A stretch of 64,000 nucleotides of DNA from Dichomitus squalens LYAD-421 SS1 (Eukaryota > Basidiomycota > Agaricomycetes > Polyporales > Polyporaceae), in contig NW_006766886.1 of the NCBI RefSeq assembly GCF_000275845.1, forward strand, positions 481,573 through 545,572. The letters are read 5' to 3'. The first letter of the stretch is position 1. Each line of letters opens with the position of its first letter. This document shows, one piece after another, positions 26,748-40,629 of this stretch. The notes under the pieces were generated by a model. The model had not been told where the DNA came from and did not search any database. It worked only from the letters and a program-made list of their open reading frames with translations. The position numbers and the translations under genes were made by a program.

Positions 26748-27216
26748 TCAATAGCCCGAGGCGGCGCCGATCTCAACATCCTGGTCTGCATTCGAAATAC
26801 CGGACTCTTCGAACATGCGGTCAACCTCACGTTCCTGCCCGAAGGCGTCGACGCGCTTGCCACGCGTGCCGGATGCGTTCTTCTCCTCGGAAGTTGCGCT
26901 CGAGAGCAAGTCGTCAACTTCACCTGTTAAGTAACGTCGTGAGCACACGTGGGACGCGGCCTGGTTATGGAAGCTTACTCCTAGGAATGCGCCCCGTCTC
27001 ATCGGACCGGGTCGTCTCCTGGTCCTCCTTGCGGTAGTCACGGTTCGTGGGCTGATTGTCTGCACCGCGAGCACCCACGGGTTGCATGTCAGGGTTCGTG
27101 TTATCGTCGAACGCGGCGTTGTCGGAGCGTGCGTCGGCTTGGGGGTTGTAGGTCATGTTATCGACATCCCGGTTGGCCGGGGGCAGGTTGTAAGGGCTCT
27201 TTGACTGGTTGACCAT
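26748..27216 (-). CDS. Small hydrophilic protein of unknown function
   Basis: Two exons on the minus strand, 27216-26979 and 26923-26748, give 137 residues. The start is the ATG of MVNQSKSPYNLPP. The protein is rich in Asp, Asn, Arg and Gln, has no hydrophobic segment, and carries repeated charged pieces such as YNPQADARSDN and a C-terminal EVDRMFEESGISNADQD. Such composition suggests an intrinsically disordered, soluble protein. Splice donor GTAAGC and acceptor TTAACAG are good, and the frame is kept across them, which supports a real gene. I do not recognise a family and propose no function. It is the nearest gene upstream of the tRNA-Arg. Confidence 0.68.
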
Positions 27217-27607
27217 GGTGAAAGTGCAAGGTGGTAGCGTTTGATCTGGCGGATGAGATAACTTGTAGGAGTCTCCTCAAAGTCATGGGCGCAAATATAC
27301 GAGTTGCAAGGCTCGCCTCGCTCAAAATCCCCGCTCTGCGACGTCAATGGCGCGCAAGATCGGGGGGTTACTTCTGTGAATTTACCGTACATGGACATCT
27401 GGTAGCCATATAAGGTAAGGATACCTTCACATCCCGCAACGACGGCTGTTCGGGAGGAGGATGAGCTCAGTGGTGACGTTCTGCTATGACGGAGGTCCGG
27501 AAACTGGGTGACGAGCAACTTATTGACACGCAGGAGGTTTGAACACAGTAAGTATCAGGTATGTATGACTCTCTGGACAGGGATGTACAGAAGCCACTGC
27601 CCGCAAC
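27217..27607. other. Intergenic region
   Basis: About 390 bases between the small hydrophilic protein gene and tRNA-Arg; nothing recognised. Confidence 0.5.
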
Positions 27608-27688
27608 GGCCGACTGGCCTAATGGTTAAGGCGTCAGTTTCCGGTAGGGATAAGCTGAAGATTCTGGGTTCGAATCCCAGGTTGGTCG
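27608..27688 (+). tRNA. tRNA-Arg (anticodon CCG) with 8-nt intron
   Basis: Folds as a full cloverleaf: 7-bp acceptor stem GGCCGAC/GTTGGTC, D arm, anticodon stem TCAGT/GCTGA, 5-nt variable loop, T arm CTGGG-TTCGAAT-CCCAG, discriminator G. The anticodon CCG is at 27641-27643; an 8-nt intron (27645-27652) sits at the canonical place one base 3' of the anticodon. Spliced length is 73 nt. A run of five T at 27694-27698 fits a Pol III terminator. Confidence 0.92.
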
Positions 27689-27998
27689 TAGCCTTTTTAC
27701 AGGGTGCCCTGCTCCTCCGGACGTGCAGATTAGACTGCAGACCTTCAAGAACTCTATGGCGCTGGAGAGTACCGTTTTGAACACGGTGGTGATGGTGGGC
27801 AACCTGGCAGCGCGACATCTGAGCGTGACCGCTTGTGATTTCCAAATGCGGCACAAAGTCACGGGTCATGGAAGTGAACGCAGCATGTCGGTCCCGCACG
27901 CTCTGCCGCGCCTCCAAGGTTCCCCTCTCCTCCCTCGTCCTCCCTCGCCGCCTCTTGGTCGTTGTGGCACGCGACTTTTGAGCTGAACTGACGCGACA
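27689..27998. other. RAE1 upstream region
   Basis: About 310 bases between tRNA-Arg and the RAE1 ATG. The last 100 bases are CT-rich on the plus strand, as is common upstream of basidiomycete start codons. No separate gene seen. Confidence 0.45.
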
Positions 27999-29559
27999 AT
28001 GTCTTTCTTTGGCACCTCGACGTCAGGCACCCTTGCCACGCAGCCGCCCCCCGACAAAGACATCGAAGTTGCAGATCCCCCAACTGACTCCATTTCCTCC
28101 GTCGCCTTTTCCCCCACCGCCGACTACCTCGCAGTAGGCTCCTGGGACAATAATGTACGTATAATACCTCCTACGACACGCTATGTTGTGCGCGAGTCGC
28201 GACATCTGGTTGACATCCGACAGGTACGCATATACGAAGTTGGTGCGAGTGGTCAGACGCAGGGCAAGGCAATGTACCCTCACCAAGGGCCTGTACTGAG
28301 CGTATGCTGGACCAAGGTATGCGTATGCTTTGTGAATTGGCGTCGACACGGAGAATGACCAAGGGCTGCCGCTGCGCGTGATGGTTTGCAGGACGGCACG
28401 AAGATTCTCTCCGGTGGCGCGGACAACGCGGGTCGGATGTTCGACGTGACGACTGGACAGGCTACCCAGGTAGCCCAGCACGACGCGCCGATCCGTATTG
28501 TGAGGTGGATAGAGTCGCCTCAGGGAAGCGTGCTCGCCACTGGTAGTTGGGACAAGACGATCAAGGTATGTGCTGCAGCGAGGAGCGAGCTGTTGCGGTA
28601 GGCAGAATGGCTGACCCCCTCATCATTTCCTCGTAGTACTGGGATTTGCGCACACCAAACCCTGTGTCTACTGTGAACCTACCTGAGCGTTGTTATACGA
28701 TGGACGTTGTCTACCCTCTGATGGTCGTGGGTACCGCCGAGCGTCACATCCAGGTTTTCAACCTCCAGAACCCTACTACGCCCTTCAAGGTTAGTGATGC
28801 TTCTGAGTTCGAGGCTGCGCCTCTACTTACGCCCATCGTGTTCCAGACTCTCACGTCGCCACTCAAATGGCAGACCCGAGTAGTGTCTTGCTTCCCCAGC
28901 GCAAACGGTTTCGCCGTAGGCAGTATTGAGGGACGCGTAGCCATACAGTGGGTATTACACCGACATTCCCGTCTTCCAATCCTCCGTCTTGTTCCCTGAA
29001 CTTACGTCTTTCCAATAGATACGTCGAGGAGAAGGACGCGTCCAACAACTTCTCTTTCAAATGCCACCGACGTGACCAGACCCCATCCGCGAAGGACCAA
29101 TCCCTCGTTTACGCCGTCAACGACATCTCCTTCCACCCCGTCCACGGAACGTTCTCCACCTGCGGTAAGTCTCGACAGTACCAGCTCCCACATCCGCGCC
29201 TTAGGTGCAGCATGCTCACGCTACCTGCTGCTTTCCACGCAATCTACAGGCTCTGACGGCACCATCAACTTCTGGGACAAGGACGCGCGTACGCGTCTCA
29301 AGTGTACGTCACCTGCCCGTTCCCCGCCCTTTCTCCCCAGCCAGTATTGACGCCGTCCTTCGATGGCCCGGCAGCGTTTGACCCTGCGCCTGGCCCGGTG
29401 CCGTGCTCGACGTTCAACCGCGCCGGCACGATCTTCGCCTACGCCGTCTCGTACGACTGGTCCAAGGGCCACTCGGGCATGACGCCCGGCCACCCCAACA
29501 AGCTGATGCTGCACGCGTGCAAGGACGACGAGGTCAAGCGCAAGCCGCAGAAGCGGTGA
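27999..29559 (+). CDS. RAE1: mRNA export factor RAE1/GLE2 (WD40 protein)
   Basis: Seven-bladed WD40 propeller that docks on the GLEBS motif of a nucleoporin (Nup98 type) and takes part in poly(A) RNA export and mitotic checkpoint control. Eight exons: 27999-28154, 28224-28316, 28392-28565, 28637-28789, 28847-28947, 29019-29164, 29250-29303, 29375-29559, giving 353 residues, the normal length. Recognisable blocks include [95 protein letters not shown] and [20 protein letters not shown]. The Asp/Trp pairs ending several blades are intact. The N-terminus is Ser/Thr/Pro-rich before the first blade. Every intron is GT-AG and keeps the frame. Confidence 0.96.
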
Positions 29560-30466
29560 AACCGCACAGCGCGGCTGTCGTCGGATGATCTTCCTCCTGG
29601 TCGTGCGGTCGGCCGCTGGCACTTCCTGTTCTTCTTGTGCCGATACAGACGACGCCGGAGGGCGGAGGACAGGCGCTGTTGAGCTCTCCGATGTGGTTAT
29701 CGTGGCAGATGAGTCGCCGGAGAGGAGAGGGGAGCACAGCGGGAACAAGTCGAAAAAAGGCACGTCGCGTGCCGCCCTGGGGAGAGGGAATCCTGTACTG
29801 CCGCAGCCATATTTGTAGCTTCAACCCCATGATGCTGAGTTACATTGTCTTGTCGTTCTACTAGTACTTCTGGAGTCCCGTGTGCAATGCTATGTGATTT
29901 GCTGTTCTGCGACGCTGCTCGTTACGGGTGAAGTTTATATATGGACGCATGGTAGTGGTCTTTTAATTCAAATGGCCATTGTAGCATATCAAAGATGGCG
30001 TACCTTGAAGCACATCATACAACCCACCAGGATGAATAATCCCCGGTTTCCCCACATCAATTTGGCGGAGCACTCATGTGTCCGGTCGAACGTCGCGGTA
30101 TGAGAAGCACACAATGACTGATCGTGATGGCAGGTGCCAAGCCGCATGCATTAGAAGGGCTACACAACGGTAGCCAATTATATCACTGCCCCCTACGATA
30201 TAACACGTGGATGGGTCGCGCCCATACACAGCTAGCACCTAAATCTATGGTGTTCGGCGGCGGAAGGAGAGCACCCAGCTGTAAAGCAGTAGTAATGTAC
30301 ATTTGGTAGTGCATATGAGGAGGGGTCGTAGCAGTATCGTAAGAATCAAAGATTATCGTGTCTGCAGTCACAGGTATAAGCGCTAGCGCTGTGTCGCGTC
30401 ATCGCGATGACGCACTAGGGACGAGCAGAAGGAGAGCTAAGAGGATGCACATATGTGCATGTCAGC
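29560..30466. other. Intergenic region between convergent RAE1 and ERG3
   Basis: About 900 bases holding the 3' ends of both genes. No additional gene recognised. Confidence 0.5.
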
Positions 30467-31684
30467 TCACTGCTCCTTTCCAAGTGCAGCCTTTTGCTTC
30501 TTGGCTTCGGCGGCCGTGACCTCGAGGAGCGGATCGAGGTCGGAACGCGGCTGCCGGTAGGAGTTGCCCATGCGGTCCGCCAACGTGAAGTACTATGCGT
30601 CATATGGCATCATCAGTCAACTGTCGTACGATTGCAAATAACCGGATTAAGGCAATAGCACTTACCTGGCCGTAGTTCACGGTGAAGTATAGATGGTGGA
30701 GGGTATGGTGCGCAGGTCCGTTGATGACTTTCTCCAGCGGATGACCAGTGATCATGTCGGAATCATGGATGAGGATAGTCCAGAAGTTCACGAAGAGGAA
30801 CAAGGCCAGGTAGAGCTTGCGGTGCAGGGGGAACACGTAGATGAACAGATGATAGGGTACAGACTGGAGGTAGCCGTCGAGCGGGTGGAATGCATACGAC
30901 GCGAATGGGGTCGGAACTGAAAAGGTTGGTTGCGTCAATAGGATGCGAGCCGTGGAGTGTTGTGTCAGACGTACTCAGCCACTTGTGGTGGGGCTTGTGA
31001 AGCCACTTGTAGCATATGGGATGGTGTTCCCACCGGTGTATCCAGTATATGCAGTAGTCTGTGAAGACGAGGAAGCTGGACGCGAGTGCAGGGTCAGCAT
31101 GAGATTCAGCGCGAAAAGTGTTACACTCACAAGAAAGTTGAGAATATGAGATATCCCCAACCATACTCAGACACATCGTCGTAAAGCTTCGAGTAGCCTC
31201 GGACCTCTCCCAGGAACCACGGCAAGGTAAGAGCGGTCATACCGGGGAACGCCTTCAAGCTGCATTGAATCTCGAGCTTGACCTGATTCTTGAGGAAGCG
31301 AGGGTGCTTCATCATCTCATGATTAAAAATATACTTGTAGGAGAGGCCTGAGAAGAGGAAGTAGAGGATGTGAACGCCGACCAGAGTGAGCAGGGCAAGG
31401 GAGATCGCTTGGCGAGGCAAGTAGTCGCGTGGCCATGCGGATGCGACAACGGCTTTATCGACGAACGGCGCGGTGAGGAGCTCCTCAGGTAATGGAGGAT
31501 GAGGGATATAGGAGATGAGCTGTGACCAGGCTAAGGGCTGTGAAGCCGGTAGTGAGACGTGAGAAGAGACATTGTGTAGGCCGGCCGCATTGGAAGTAGC
31601 AGTTGTGAACGCGGATACGGGAAGAAGCGCGGCCCATGCCCTATCGAGTACGTACTCGTCCGCGAGGTGAAGGAAGATATCCAT
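30467..31684 (-). CDS. ERG3: C-5 sterol desaturase
   Basis: Endoplasmic-reticulum di-iron enzyme that introduces the C5-C6 double bond late in ergosterol synthesis, using O2 and electrons from cytochrome b5. Four exons on the minus strand: 31684-31131, 31075-30975, 30916-30666, 30592-30467, giving 343 residues. The three histidine boxes of the fatty acid hydroxylase superfamily are HRWEHH (198-203), HKPHH (211-215) and HHTLHH (288-293), the last followed by LYFTVNYGQ, which is typical of ERG3. Several hydrophobic helices flank the boxes. The ATG at 31684 ([11 protein letters not shown]) is preferred over one 45 bases upstream because it matches the conserved start. The C-terminus is Lys-rich ([12 protein letters not shown]) and not a classic KKXX. 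Confidence 0.95.
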
Positions 31685-32959
31685 TGCGGGAGGAGACTTT
31701 GCGGCTGCTGGACTGGACGAAACCGTCAAATTGAGGGCAGCGAGCCGGAGGGGAGCGTCAGCGACGAGGAGGACGGGCCAGCGGTCCTGGAAGGAGGCTT
31801 ATATTCCAAGCGCGCGCCTGAAAGTCGTTCCACTTACAGAATTTTGACACATCCCCCTGTGCATGATTAATCAGATTAGATCTCCTCCCATCTTATCTTG
31901 CCGCCTCGGCTCATTCTCGGCCTTTGATTCCTCCCTGCTCCTCGTCCGACGTCCCGCTGGCCGCGCACCCCGCCGTCCTCGACCATCGCAGCATGCTCAA
32001 TGTCAGTGCTCGTCTGCTTCACACGTCGCCCACCTGGCTGAATGTGCTCAGCTGTCATGTCCCTCGCGCTTCACTTGGCACCATGACAGCTCGAGCGGCA
32101 CTGGATGCGTCTCGAAGGCCTAGTGGCGCCCCGGCGTGGCCGTCGCCTCCTCTGGGAGCACGTTCCAGTCGCAGAAGTTTGCGCATTTGAATGGAAAACA
32201 TCACCACATCGTACGACTCACCTTGGACAGATGCCCCTATTGCAGCCAGTTCGATACAACGTCGCCTCCTCTTCACCGGCGCCCCGCTCTTCGATCGTCG
32301 CACCGGCGCATCTTCTCCATTTGCCCGGCTGTTGGCGGCTGGGCGTCGCTCTCCGCGACATCGGGCACGGCCTTGGTCATCCTGAGGACGCAAGAGGATG
32401 AATGGGGAGAGGAGCAGACAGGCGGGCGTTTCAGCAGTCGCGATGCCTCCGCGTGTCTCGAGCAGAATGTACGTCACAGTGCTCGCGGTCGGTGCCCCTT
32501 CCCGATTTGGTACTCTTCGATTGGCTACTAGCTATGTAGCCCCCGCCTCATCCTTCTGCTGCGTAGTGCCGTGGAGGCTGTTGGGCAGACGGAGGCTGGT
32601 GACCGTATTTGTTCCCTATCCGACGGTCTTCTGGGTCTGTGGCAGCGGGACAGTACGGGGCATGCGGTACAAAGCCCATCATACTTCGACGATAGGTCTG
32701 GGAGAAAGGGGAATATGGGAGGTGCACAGCTCCGGCCAATCCTGCGCGACGTGATATATACTGGCAGACCGGTGGCTCACAAGATAAGCAAGGCTCGTCG
32801 TCACCTATCACGCTTTAGTTCCCAATGGAGTTGCGGGGGATCAGTTAACTACACTATCGTACAGCAGCGCAACGCCGGACATAACCAATAGCAGCGCCTC
32901 AGATTCAATGACGGCATGAAATTGTCATGTCATGCTCTAGCTTCGTGCCGCTTCTCCGT
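31685..32959. other. Intergenic region with an unresolved reading frame
   Basis: About 1.27 kb. A CT-rich tract (about 31865-31960) precedes an ATG at 31994 on the plus strand that opens with MLNVSARLLHTSPTWL, which looks like a mitochondrial presequence, but the frame stops after 65 codons and I could not find a convincing splice. Overlapping frames at 32.1-32.5 kb have no recognised motif. I cannot support a gene. Confidence 0.35.
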
Positions 32960-34674
<1,715 letters not shown>

Positions 34675-35113
34675 GCCGGGATGACGTTGCGTGGTTCGTG
34701 TGCTGTGAGCTCTCAGTTGCGCGGTTGCGGTCCTGGACGACGCCCTCAAGTGAATTGACGCCGCTGTATCACAAAGCAAAGGGCTTTGGTGTACTAGGGA
34801 TGATACCCGTTGCCTGATACCTGATTGGAAGACCGTGGCCGACGTCGGCAACGAAGAGGTTGTACGAGTTCGGAAGGCCCTAAGGAGCATTTACTTATGG
34901 TTGTGAAGGCAGTCGGTACTTGCCTGTTTGATCGACCTCTATCGATCGCGCGATCTTGATCGGAAGCGAGTAAAGGCTCTGTCGCGTGGTGCTGCTGTAC
35001 TATGTGCCACCGACGTCTACGTACAGGGTGTTTCTGCGCCGTAAGTGAGCGCAATACCCTCCCGATATTCTTCCAACGTCAGACCCACAGAACAAAACAA
35101 TATACAGCAGAAT
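34675..35113. other. Intergenic region
   Basis: About 440 bases between the iminopeptidase start and tRNA-Leu; nothing recognised. Confidence 0.5.
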
Positions 35114-35117
35114 AAAA

Positions 35118-35214
35118 TGATGAGAGTGGGATTCGAACCCACGCCCTTTCGGACCAGATTTGTCAGCATGCTGAAGCCTTAGTCTGGCGCCTTAGACCGC
35201 TCGGCCATCTCACC
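35118..35214 (-). tRNA. tRNA-Leu (anticodon AAG) with 17-nt intron
   Basis: Read on the minus strand: acceptor stem GGTGAGA/TCTCATC, D arm GCCGAGC..., anticodon stem CCAGA/TCTGG, long variable arm (TCCGAAAGGGC) typical of Leu/Ser, T arm GTGGG-TTCGAAT-CCCAC, discriminator A. The loop reads CTAAGG plus a 17-nt intron plus A, so the anticodon is AAG. The intron contains the palindrome CAGCATGCTG. TTTT directly downstream (35114-35117) fits Pol III termination. Confidence 0.92.
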
Positions 35215-37305
35215 ATGTCGAGATGAGCAGCCGACAGGTATATCGTCCACTAATTATAGATGGCGCCGCCACCGTCTTTACATGCCACCTTGCTCACCTT
35301 CTGATACCCACTTGTGGATGCCAGCAGGCTACTAATCTACCATGCATGATTTCAATCGCCAGTCTGAGCTGAGGCTTCGACGTCATCCTACCAGTCGCAC
35401 TCGGACCCTGATACCGAACTTCCGTCCGAAGTTACTGTTGTTCTACTGCGCTCGAATTGCCAACTTGACTGCGTCCACCTGATTCATTTGGCTGGCGTTG
35501 CGGTTCGTGCGACTCGTCTACGAGCCCATGTTGTTACGCCCAAGCTGCGTCTCCAAGGAGGCCGCTTACTCGCCTTCGTCCTATCCCTCCTCGGAGGTCG
35601 CTCCAATCTGGGCGCTTTATCCTGCCGGCGCCATAAGACGTCTCGATTGGAGCAGACGAGCGAAACACCCAACTGACACAGCCTTCTCTCTCGAAACGCA
35701 GTACGCAACAACTTACAAGTACCCGTCGTGCGGCTACTGCGTTTATGGGCGGTTCGAGCAGATGGCCCCCTTGCCTCACATCTGCGGACTTTGCTTGTCC
35801 ACCCAAAGTGAAATAGGTATGAACGCGGGCCCTCAATTCAACTCTAGTTCAATGCCCGACAGTCTCTTTCGATTCACCGTTGTATGCCCAGGACTGACCC
35901 TCATGCTACGCGCTAAGAGACTCGTTATAGAATGTGGGGTGCGTCAAGTACCGACTGTCCCTCCTCGTCCTCGTGAGCTGACTCATCGTCAACTAATACG
36001 CGTAGTAACGATCATACATCTTCCGGCGTTGTCATTTGGCGGTCTGAAATCCGAGCGACTAGGACGTCGGTGTATCCGTCTATGCATTCTTCCTGTGCCA
36101 TATGCCGTTCGTTTCGTGTCCATCCGCCGCGCTCGATGGAAGCTCGATGATCCTCGACGCCTAACGGCCCTTGTCCTCGAGAGTCGACATCCCTTTACGT
36201 CGCCAACGGCACCTCGCATCTGCACCCACGCGCTTACCCGCCCTCTTACCGGACCACTGGGTAGACGGCATAGCAAGGTTACAGCACGTTTGAGGTCTCC
36301 GGCTCCGCCATGCACCGGTGCCCCCCTTTGTACAACCACCAGGCGACCCGTTTGCCGCGGTAGGTATTACGACACGCGAAGCAACGCCGCGTACGGTGTC
36401 CTGCGCCTTCGCTGGGCTCGCATGGAGACTACCCGAGTCCGACAACTCCATGGGGGACCGATCACGGCTCTCGCGACGACGCTGTGCCATCGCATATCAC
36501 AGAAGTTCAGAGGAGATCACTGCGAGGGTCGCACCGGATGTCGAATGCGCGCAGGCTCTGGCGACTGTAGGAGCTTCTTCCGTTCATGATTGGATTGATT
36601 GGTGCTTGCGGCGCTCCTTTCGACCTATAGCTCGGGGTCTCGTCATTGTTACGACACTGTTGTTCGACCGTACACGTACTGATGCAGAATTGAGTTTCAT
36701 CACCCCCGGAGCGCAAGAGTGACGCTAACCACAACCCTCAGGCCCCCCGGCGGTCATCAAGCCGGGCGTTTGGAGATGTGCTTGAACCGCACCGCCTCCG
36801 GGGTGCCGTTTCGCCCACCTTCAGTCTTACGTGTGTTCTCGAACTCGGAACAGCGTGTACCTGCGTGCTAAAGTCCTGGCTTGCATTACCCAGAGTATTG
36901 ACCATGGAGCTCGCCGAGATATGTCTGAATTATCTGTGCCAGACGTTGAATTCATGCCAACGTATCATGAGATGAACGACAACGATTGTTATGCCGTTTT
37001 ATATGGTGCTTGGGTACAACAGAATTCCAATCTGTCACAGTACTCCGTGTAGTCTGTCTGCTCTGCCTCGCTGAGATCGAGGCGCTGCTATAGCCTGCTT
37101 TTAGAAATGGGGGACGGGAGGGTATGATGTGGGGCGGAATACAGTGGGACGGTAGAAGGAGGGGGGGGGATAGTCTCTCTGACGCTGAGTAACGAACACG
37201 ACGCTCGTGAAGGTATCGTGGCGAATCGTAAGCTGTTCATGAAGATGGGAATGCCGAAGACGATGGGGAAACGCATGTGCGCGCGCAGATCCTACACGCC
37301 GGCCA
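35215..37305. other. Large intergenic region with one long open frame of doubtful status
   Basis: About 2.1 kb. A plus-strand frame is open from 35498 to 36589 (363 codons), but it opens with TTG, has no recognisable motif, a composition rich in Arg, Pro and Ser, and competing long frames on the other strand. I treat it as a probable chance opening. Nothing else recognised. Confidence 0.4.
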
Positions 37306-39303
37306 CTATGAGGTTGCACTTTCCTCCTCCGAGTCGTACTTGGTATCCTTGGGCAGAAGCGTCCCAACCCAGACGGCGACAAGCACGAGTGCGGAGAGCG
37401 CGTAATAGACGAAGTAGCCGCCCATATAGTGGTGTTCCTGGTCGATCGAGAGCGAGAAGAGCGAGTTCGCCGTCGCCGGCCCGATCGTGCGCATGAGCGA
37501 GACGACCATCTGCGCAAGGCCGTTCACCGACCCCAGCGAGGCCTTGTTCGGCGAGGACGCGGTGATGAAGATGAAGACGGCGCCTGTGGGAAAGGCACAT
37601 CCAGGGGGTCAATATCCAGCTGCATACACACAGGCGGAAATGAACAAACTGACCGTATGCGAAATTGATGATGATACCCATGAGGGACTGGCAGACGACA
37701 AGCCCCCATACCATCGGAGTCAGGCCCTCCAGCCGGGCAAGCTCGTTGATGAACGGGAACATCGCAAACACGGGGAGCACGCTTGCAAGGCCGACCAGGT
37801 ACACGCGCTTCGAGCCAAAGCGGTCGTTCACGCGACTGAAGAGGAAGATCTGCGTCACGCCGTTGACAATGCCGTAGAAGGAAAGGATATAGCCGATCTG
37901 CTGCGGGTTCAAGCCAAGACCACCGAGCGCGACGGGCGTCGAGTAGAAGACGGGCTGAATGGCGCGGAGGGTGATATCGACGATCGCGAGGAAGGCGTAG
38001 TTAGCCGCAGGGACGATCACGCGGGGGATGAGGAGCCTCTTAAAAGGGAGTGGGCGTGACTTGTCATCGACAACAACTGCTTTGGACCCGGCGGTCGAGA
38101 TGTCCGACTCAAAAGCGGCCTCCTTGAACGATAGACGGAGAATCTGACGCACGGACACGGGGTTTCGCACAGTCTGAAGTGGGAGGGGAGATCGTGAGCC
38201 AGGAACGAGGAAGAGCACAGGATCGACTTGCCTCCTTGAGGAAGAATAGAGTAACGAAACAGGCGACGATGGAGAAGGTTGCGGGGATAGAACATGCAAG
38301 GAAATAAGGATACTTCTTCAAGAAGTCAAGCTGGCCAAAGATCTCGGGAAGGCGCTCCGCAGGTCGCGAAAGTGTGCCACCAATGACGGGACTGAGGATC
38401 GACATATTAGACCAAGGCGCATATATGGACTTTGGGAACGCCTTACCCGAGGGTCGCTCCAGTAGACCACGCGATGGGCATGAATGCGTACGCCTGGGCA
38501 ATGTTGGTGGAGTCCGTGATTTCAGCCAGCATACTCTTCATGACGCCGATGTTACCATTCAGAGCGCCGTTTAGACTTCGGCTGTTGACAGGCGTGAATG
38601 TGGATTTAGCACTCGACCCTCGACAGAAGTCTAAACTAACACTGACCTGATTACGGCTCCCCAAAACGTCCGGGAGAGACCAAAGCAATACATGGAAAGC
38701 GACAGACCCATCAAACCGGTCATGATGACAGGTTTCCGGCCGACGTGATCAGATACTCTGCTCCAGTGCAGGACAGTGAGAGCCTGTGTCGCGAAGAATA
38801 TGGATTGCTGAAACACAATATCAGTTGATTCACTCTCCTGTAGCGCGCTAGAGCCGGAAAGACCAAGGATCCGCGAGAAGCTTTGGGCAGAAGAACGGGG
38901 TTTCCCCATAAGGCGCGAGGATCTTCCGGCGCGCATGAAGTCCACTTCGTTCTCCCATGTGATGAAACAGCAGGCTCTCGGACGTCGACGAATATGGGAA
39001 AATCAGTACGTACCATGACTCCAACGTAATATCCGACTTTCGTTTCGTCTCCATGAGTGATCCCAAGACTCCGGATGAGCTAAGTGCATACATCAGACTA
39101 AATGCTCTTTCATACGATCGTGAATATAGGCGATCTACCTCTGGGGCGAATGGATAGATCACTTGACTGGTGAGAGGCTCTGCAAGCTGGAGGAAGAGAA
39201 GGATCGTGAACTGGTCCCACGGGAGAGGTGTCTTGGTGCGCTTGCGGCTCTCTGAGCGCAAGAGCGGGGTCTCCTCATCGGCCCCAACGTGTCGGGCAGT
39301 CAT
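37306..39303 (-). CDS. Major facilitator superfamily transporter (mfsB/YCR023C-like)
   Basis: Predicted 12-helix membrane transporter of the drug/metabolite:H+ antiporter type. Seven exons on the minus strand: 39303-39139, 39079-39014, 38807-38647, 38581-38447, 38391-38232, 38173-37654, 37583-37306, giving 494 residues. Diagnostic pieces: N-terminal ETPLLRSESRKRTKTPLPW, then LQLAEPLTSQVIYPF (helix 1), the MFS loop HWSRVSDHVGRKPVIM, GALNGNIGVMKSMLAEITD, and the second-half FSRVNDRFGSKRVYLVG. Exon 5 ends AAGGAG|GCAAGT, a GC donor; no nearby GT restores the frame. Intron 2 is 206 nt. The start region contains a TATAATA-like element on the minus strand near 39395. Substrate unknown. Confidence 0.92.
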
Positions 39304-40629
39304 AGCGGGGGTTACGGGCGTATTGAAGGGGAGAGAAGGCGGAATTTTGAGAGAGAGAGGACGAGTTCCAACATGGGTGTGAAGGGTTATTATAAAAAGG
39401 CGTCGGTGCTTGAAGCCGAGCCAGCCGCATGAGTCAAGACATTTCTATGATTACCTAAGAGAAGGACTCCATGACACTTTAAACAGTACTTCTCCTCCCA
39501 TTCTCTTCCCAGAACACTGAACCGAACCTGTTGGAAGATGAGCGGACACTCAGCTGTTCGCAGCATAGCGCGCGATGGGACGTAAAGCGTCTCTCTGTGC
39601 CTCGCACGATGATCACTTCGCGATGCTTGCAGACGGCGGAGAGTCGCAAGCCAAAGCAGGAGTGACTGGCGGCCCGGTGCGTTTATGACGTTCTGCCGAC
39701 GATGAGGGCGAAATGAGAGGAGCGCAGATGATGATGGCGAAACGCATCGATCTCCATCGAACGATTTGTATGTATGTAAGTACCCCGCAGACACAAATCG
39801 GGCTGCTATCTGCTGCTATCAAACGCACAAACCGTGCACGTGGTCATATAAGCCTTCCCACCACAGACACTGGTGCTTAGCGATGGCGCTGCTGGCCAAT
39901 AATAATGGCTGGCACGGCAGGCATTTCGATATTTCCAATGGGAGACAGGAGGCATCTACATAGGCCATTGTTCAAAGGTCTCTGTTCACGTGGCTCCCCT
40001 TTTCATCGACATGGAATTTTCTCTGACCGAAAACATCCGAACGTCCGACCGAAAGCATCCGAAGCCTGCCGTGACAGCCATCCTACTTGCCCTAGTCTAC
40101 CCTTCCGTAACGCCGGGACATCCTCGAGCCCAACGCCCATCATGCAAGCAGCCGTTGCCGCAGGATGAGCGCCGCAGCTATCTTGTAGCATCCCACGAGA
40201 AGCACCAGCCTTGTCACTTTATGTCACTTACGGGTCTCTTGAATCACCGGACGGGGTCCATCTGAATCAGCCCTGCACGAAGCACATCCACACACTATCG
40301 TTCGTAGCGACGATATGCGATCGCCCGCTGCCATCAATCATACAGGGCGCCGGTCGGCATCTCGAATATGAACGGAACTTTGCCTCGACAAAAATGCTTA
40401 AGTGGGAGGTGGGCACTTGTCTGTTCTCGCCCAGTCGATAGCTCCTCTTTCTCCATCTGGCTGGACAAAGTCTATCAAAGTAACTGGACTAGCCGCGAGC
40501 ACTCCGGTCCGATTGATACATACTTGATTGCTTCTGCTTGCTGCACCTCCACTCTTCCCCCCCTCTCCCCTGCGCAACGATCTCTGGCCTCTCCCTGGCT
40601 CTTCTCTGCAGCACGACCGCATTCTGAGC
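39304..40629. other. Divergent promoter region
   Basis: About 1.3 kb between the MFS gene (-) and the Cys-rich protein gene (+). The part at 40540-40620 is strongly CT-rich and probably belongs to the promoter of the downstream gene. No gene recognised. Confidence 0.5.

Noticed and set aside
31994..32190. Possible mitochondrial protein starting MLNVSARLLHTSP
   Set aside because: Only the first 15 residues look like a targeting sequence; the frame stops quickly and no in-frame downstream exon was convincing.
35498..36589. 363-codon open frame on the plus strand
   Set aside because: It opens with TTG rather than ATG, has no motif, and long frames exist on the opposite strand too; probably a chance opening in GC-balanced DNA.
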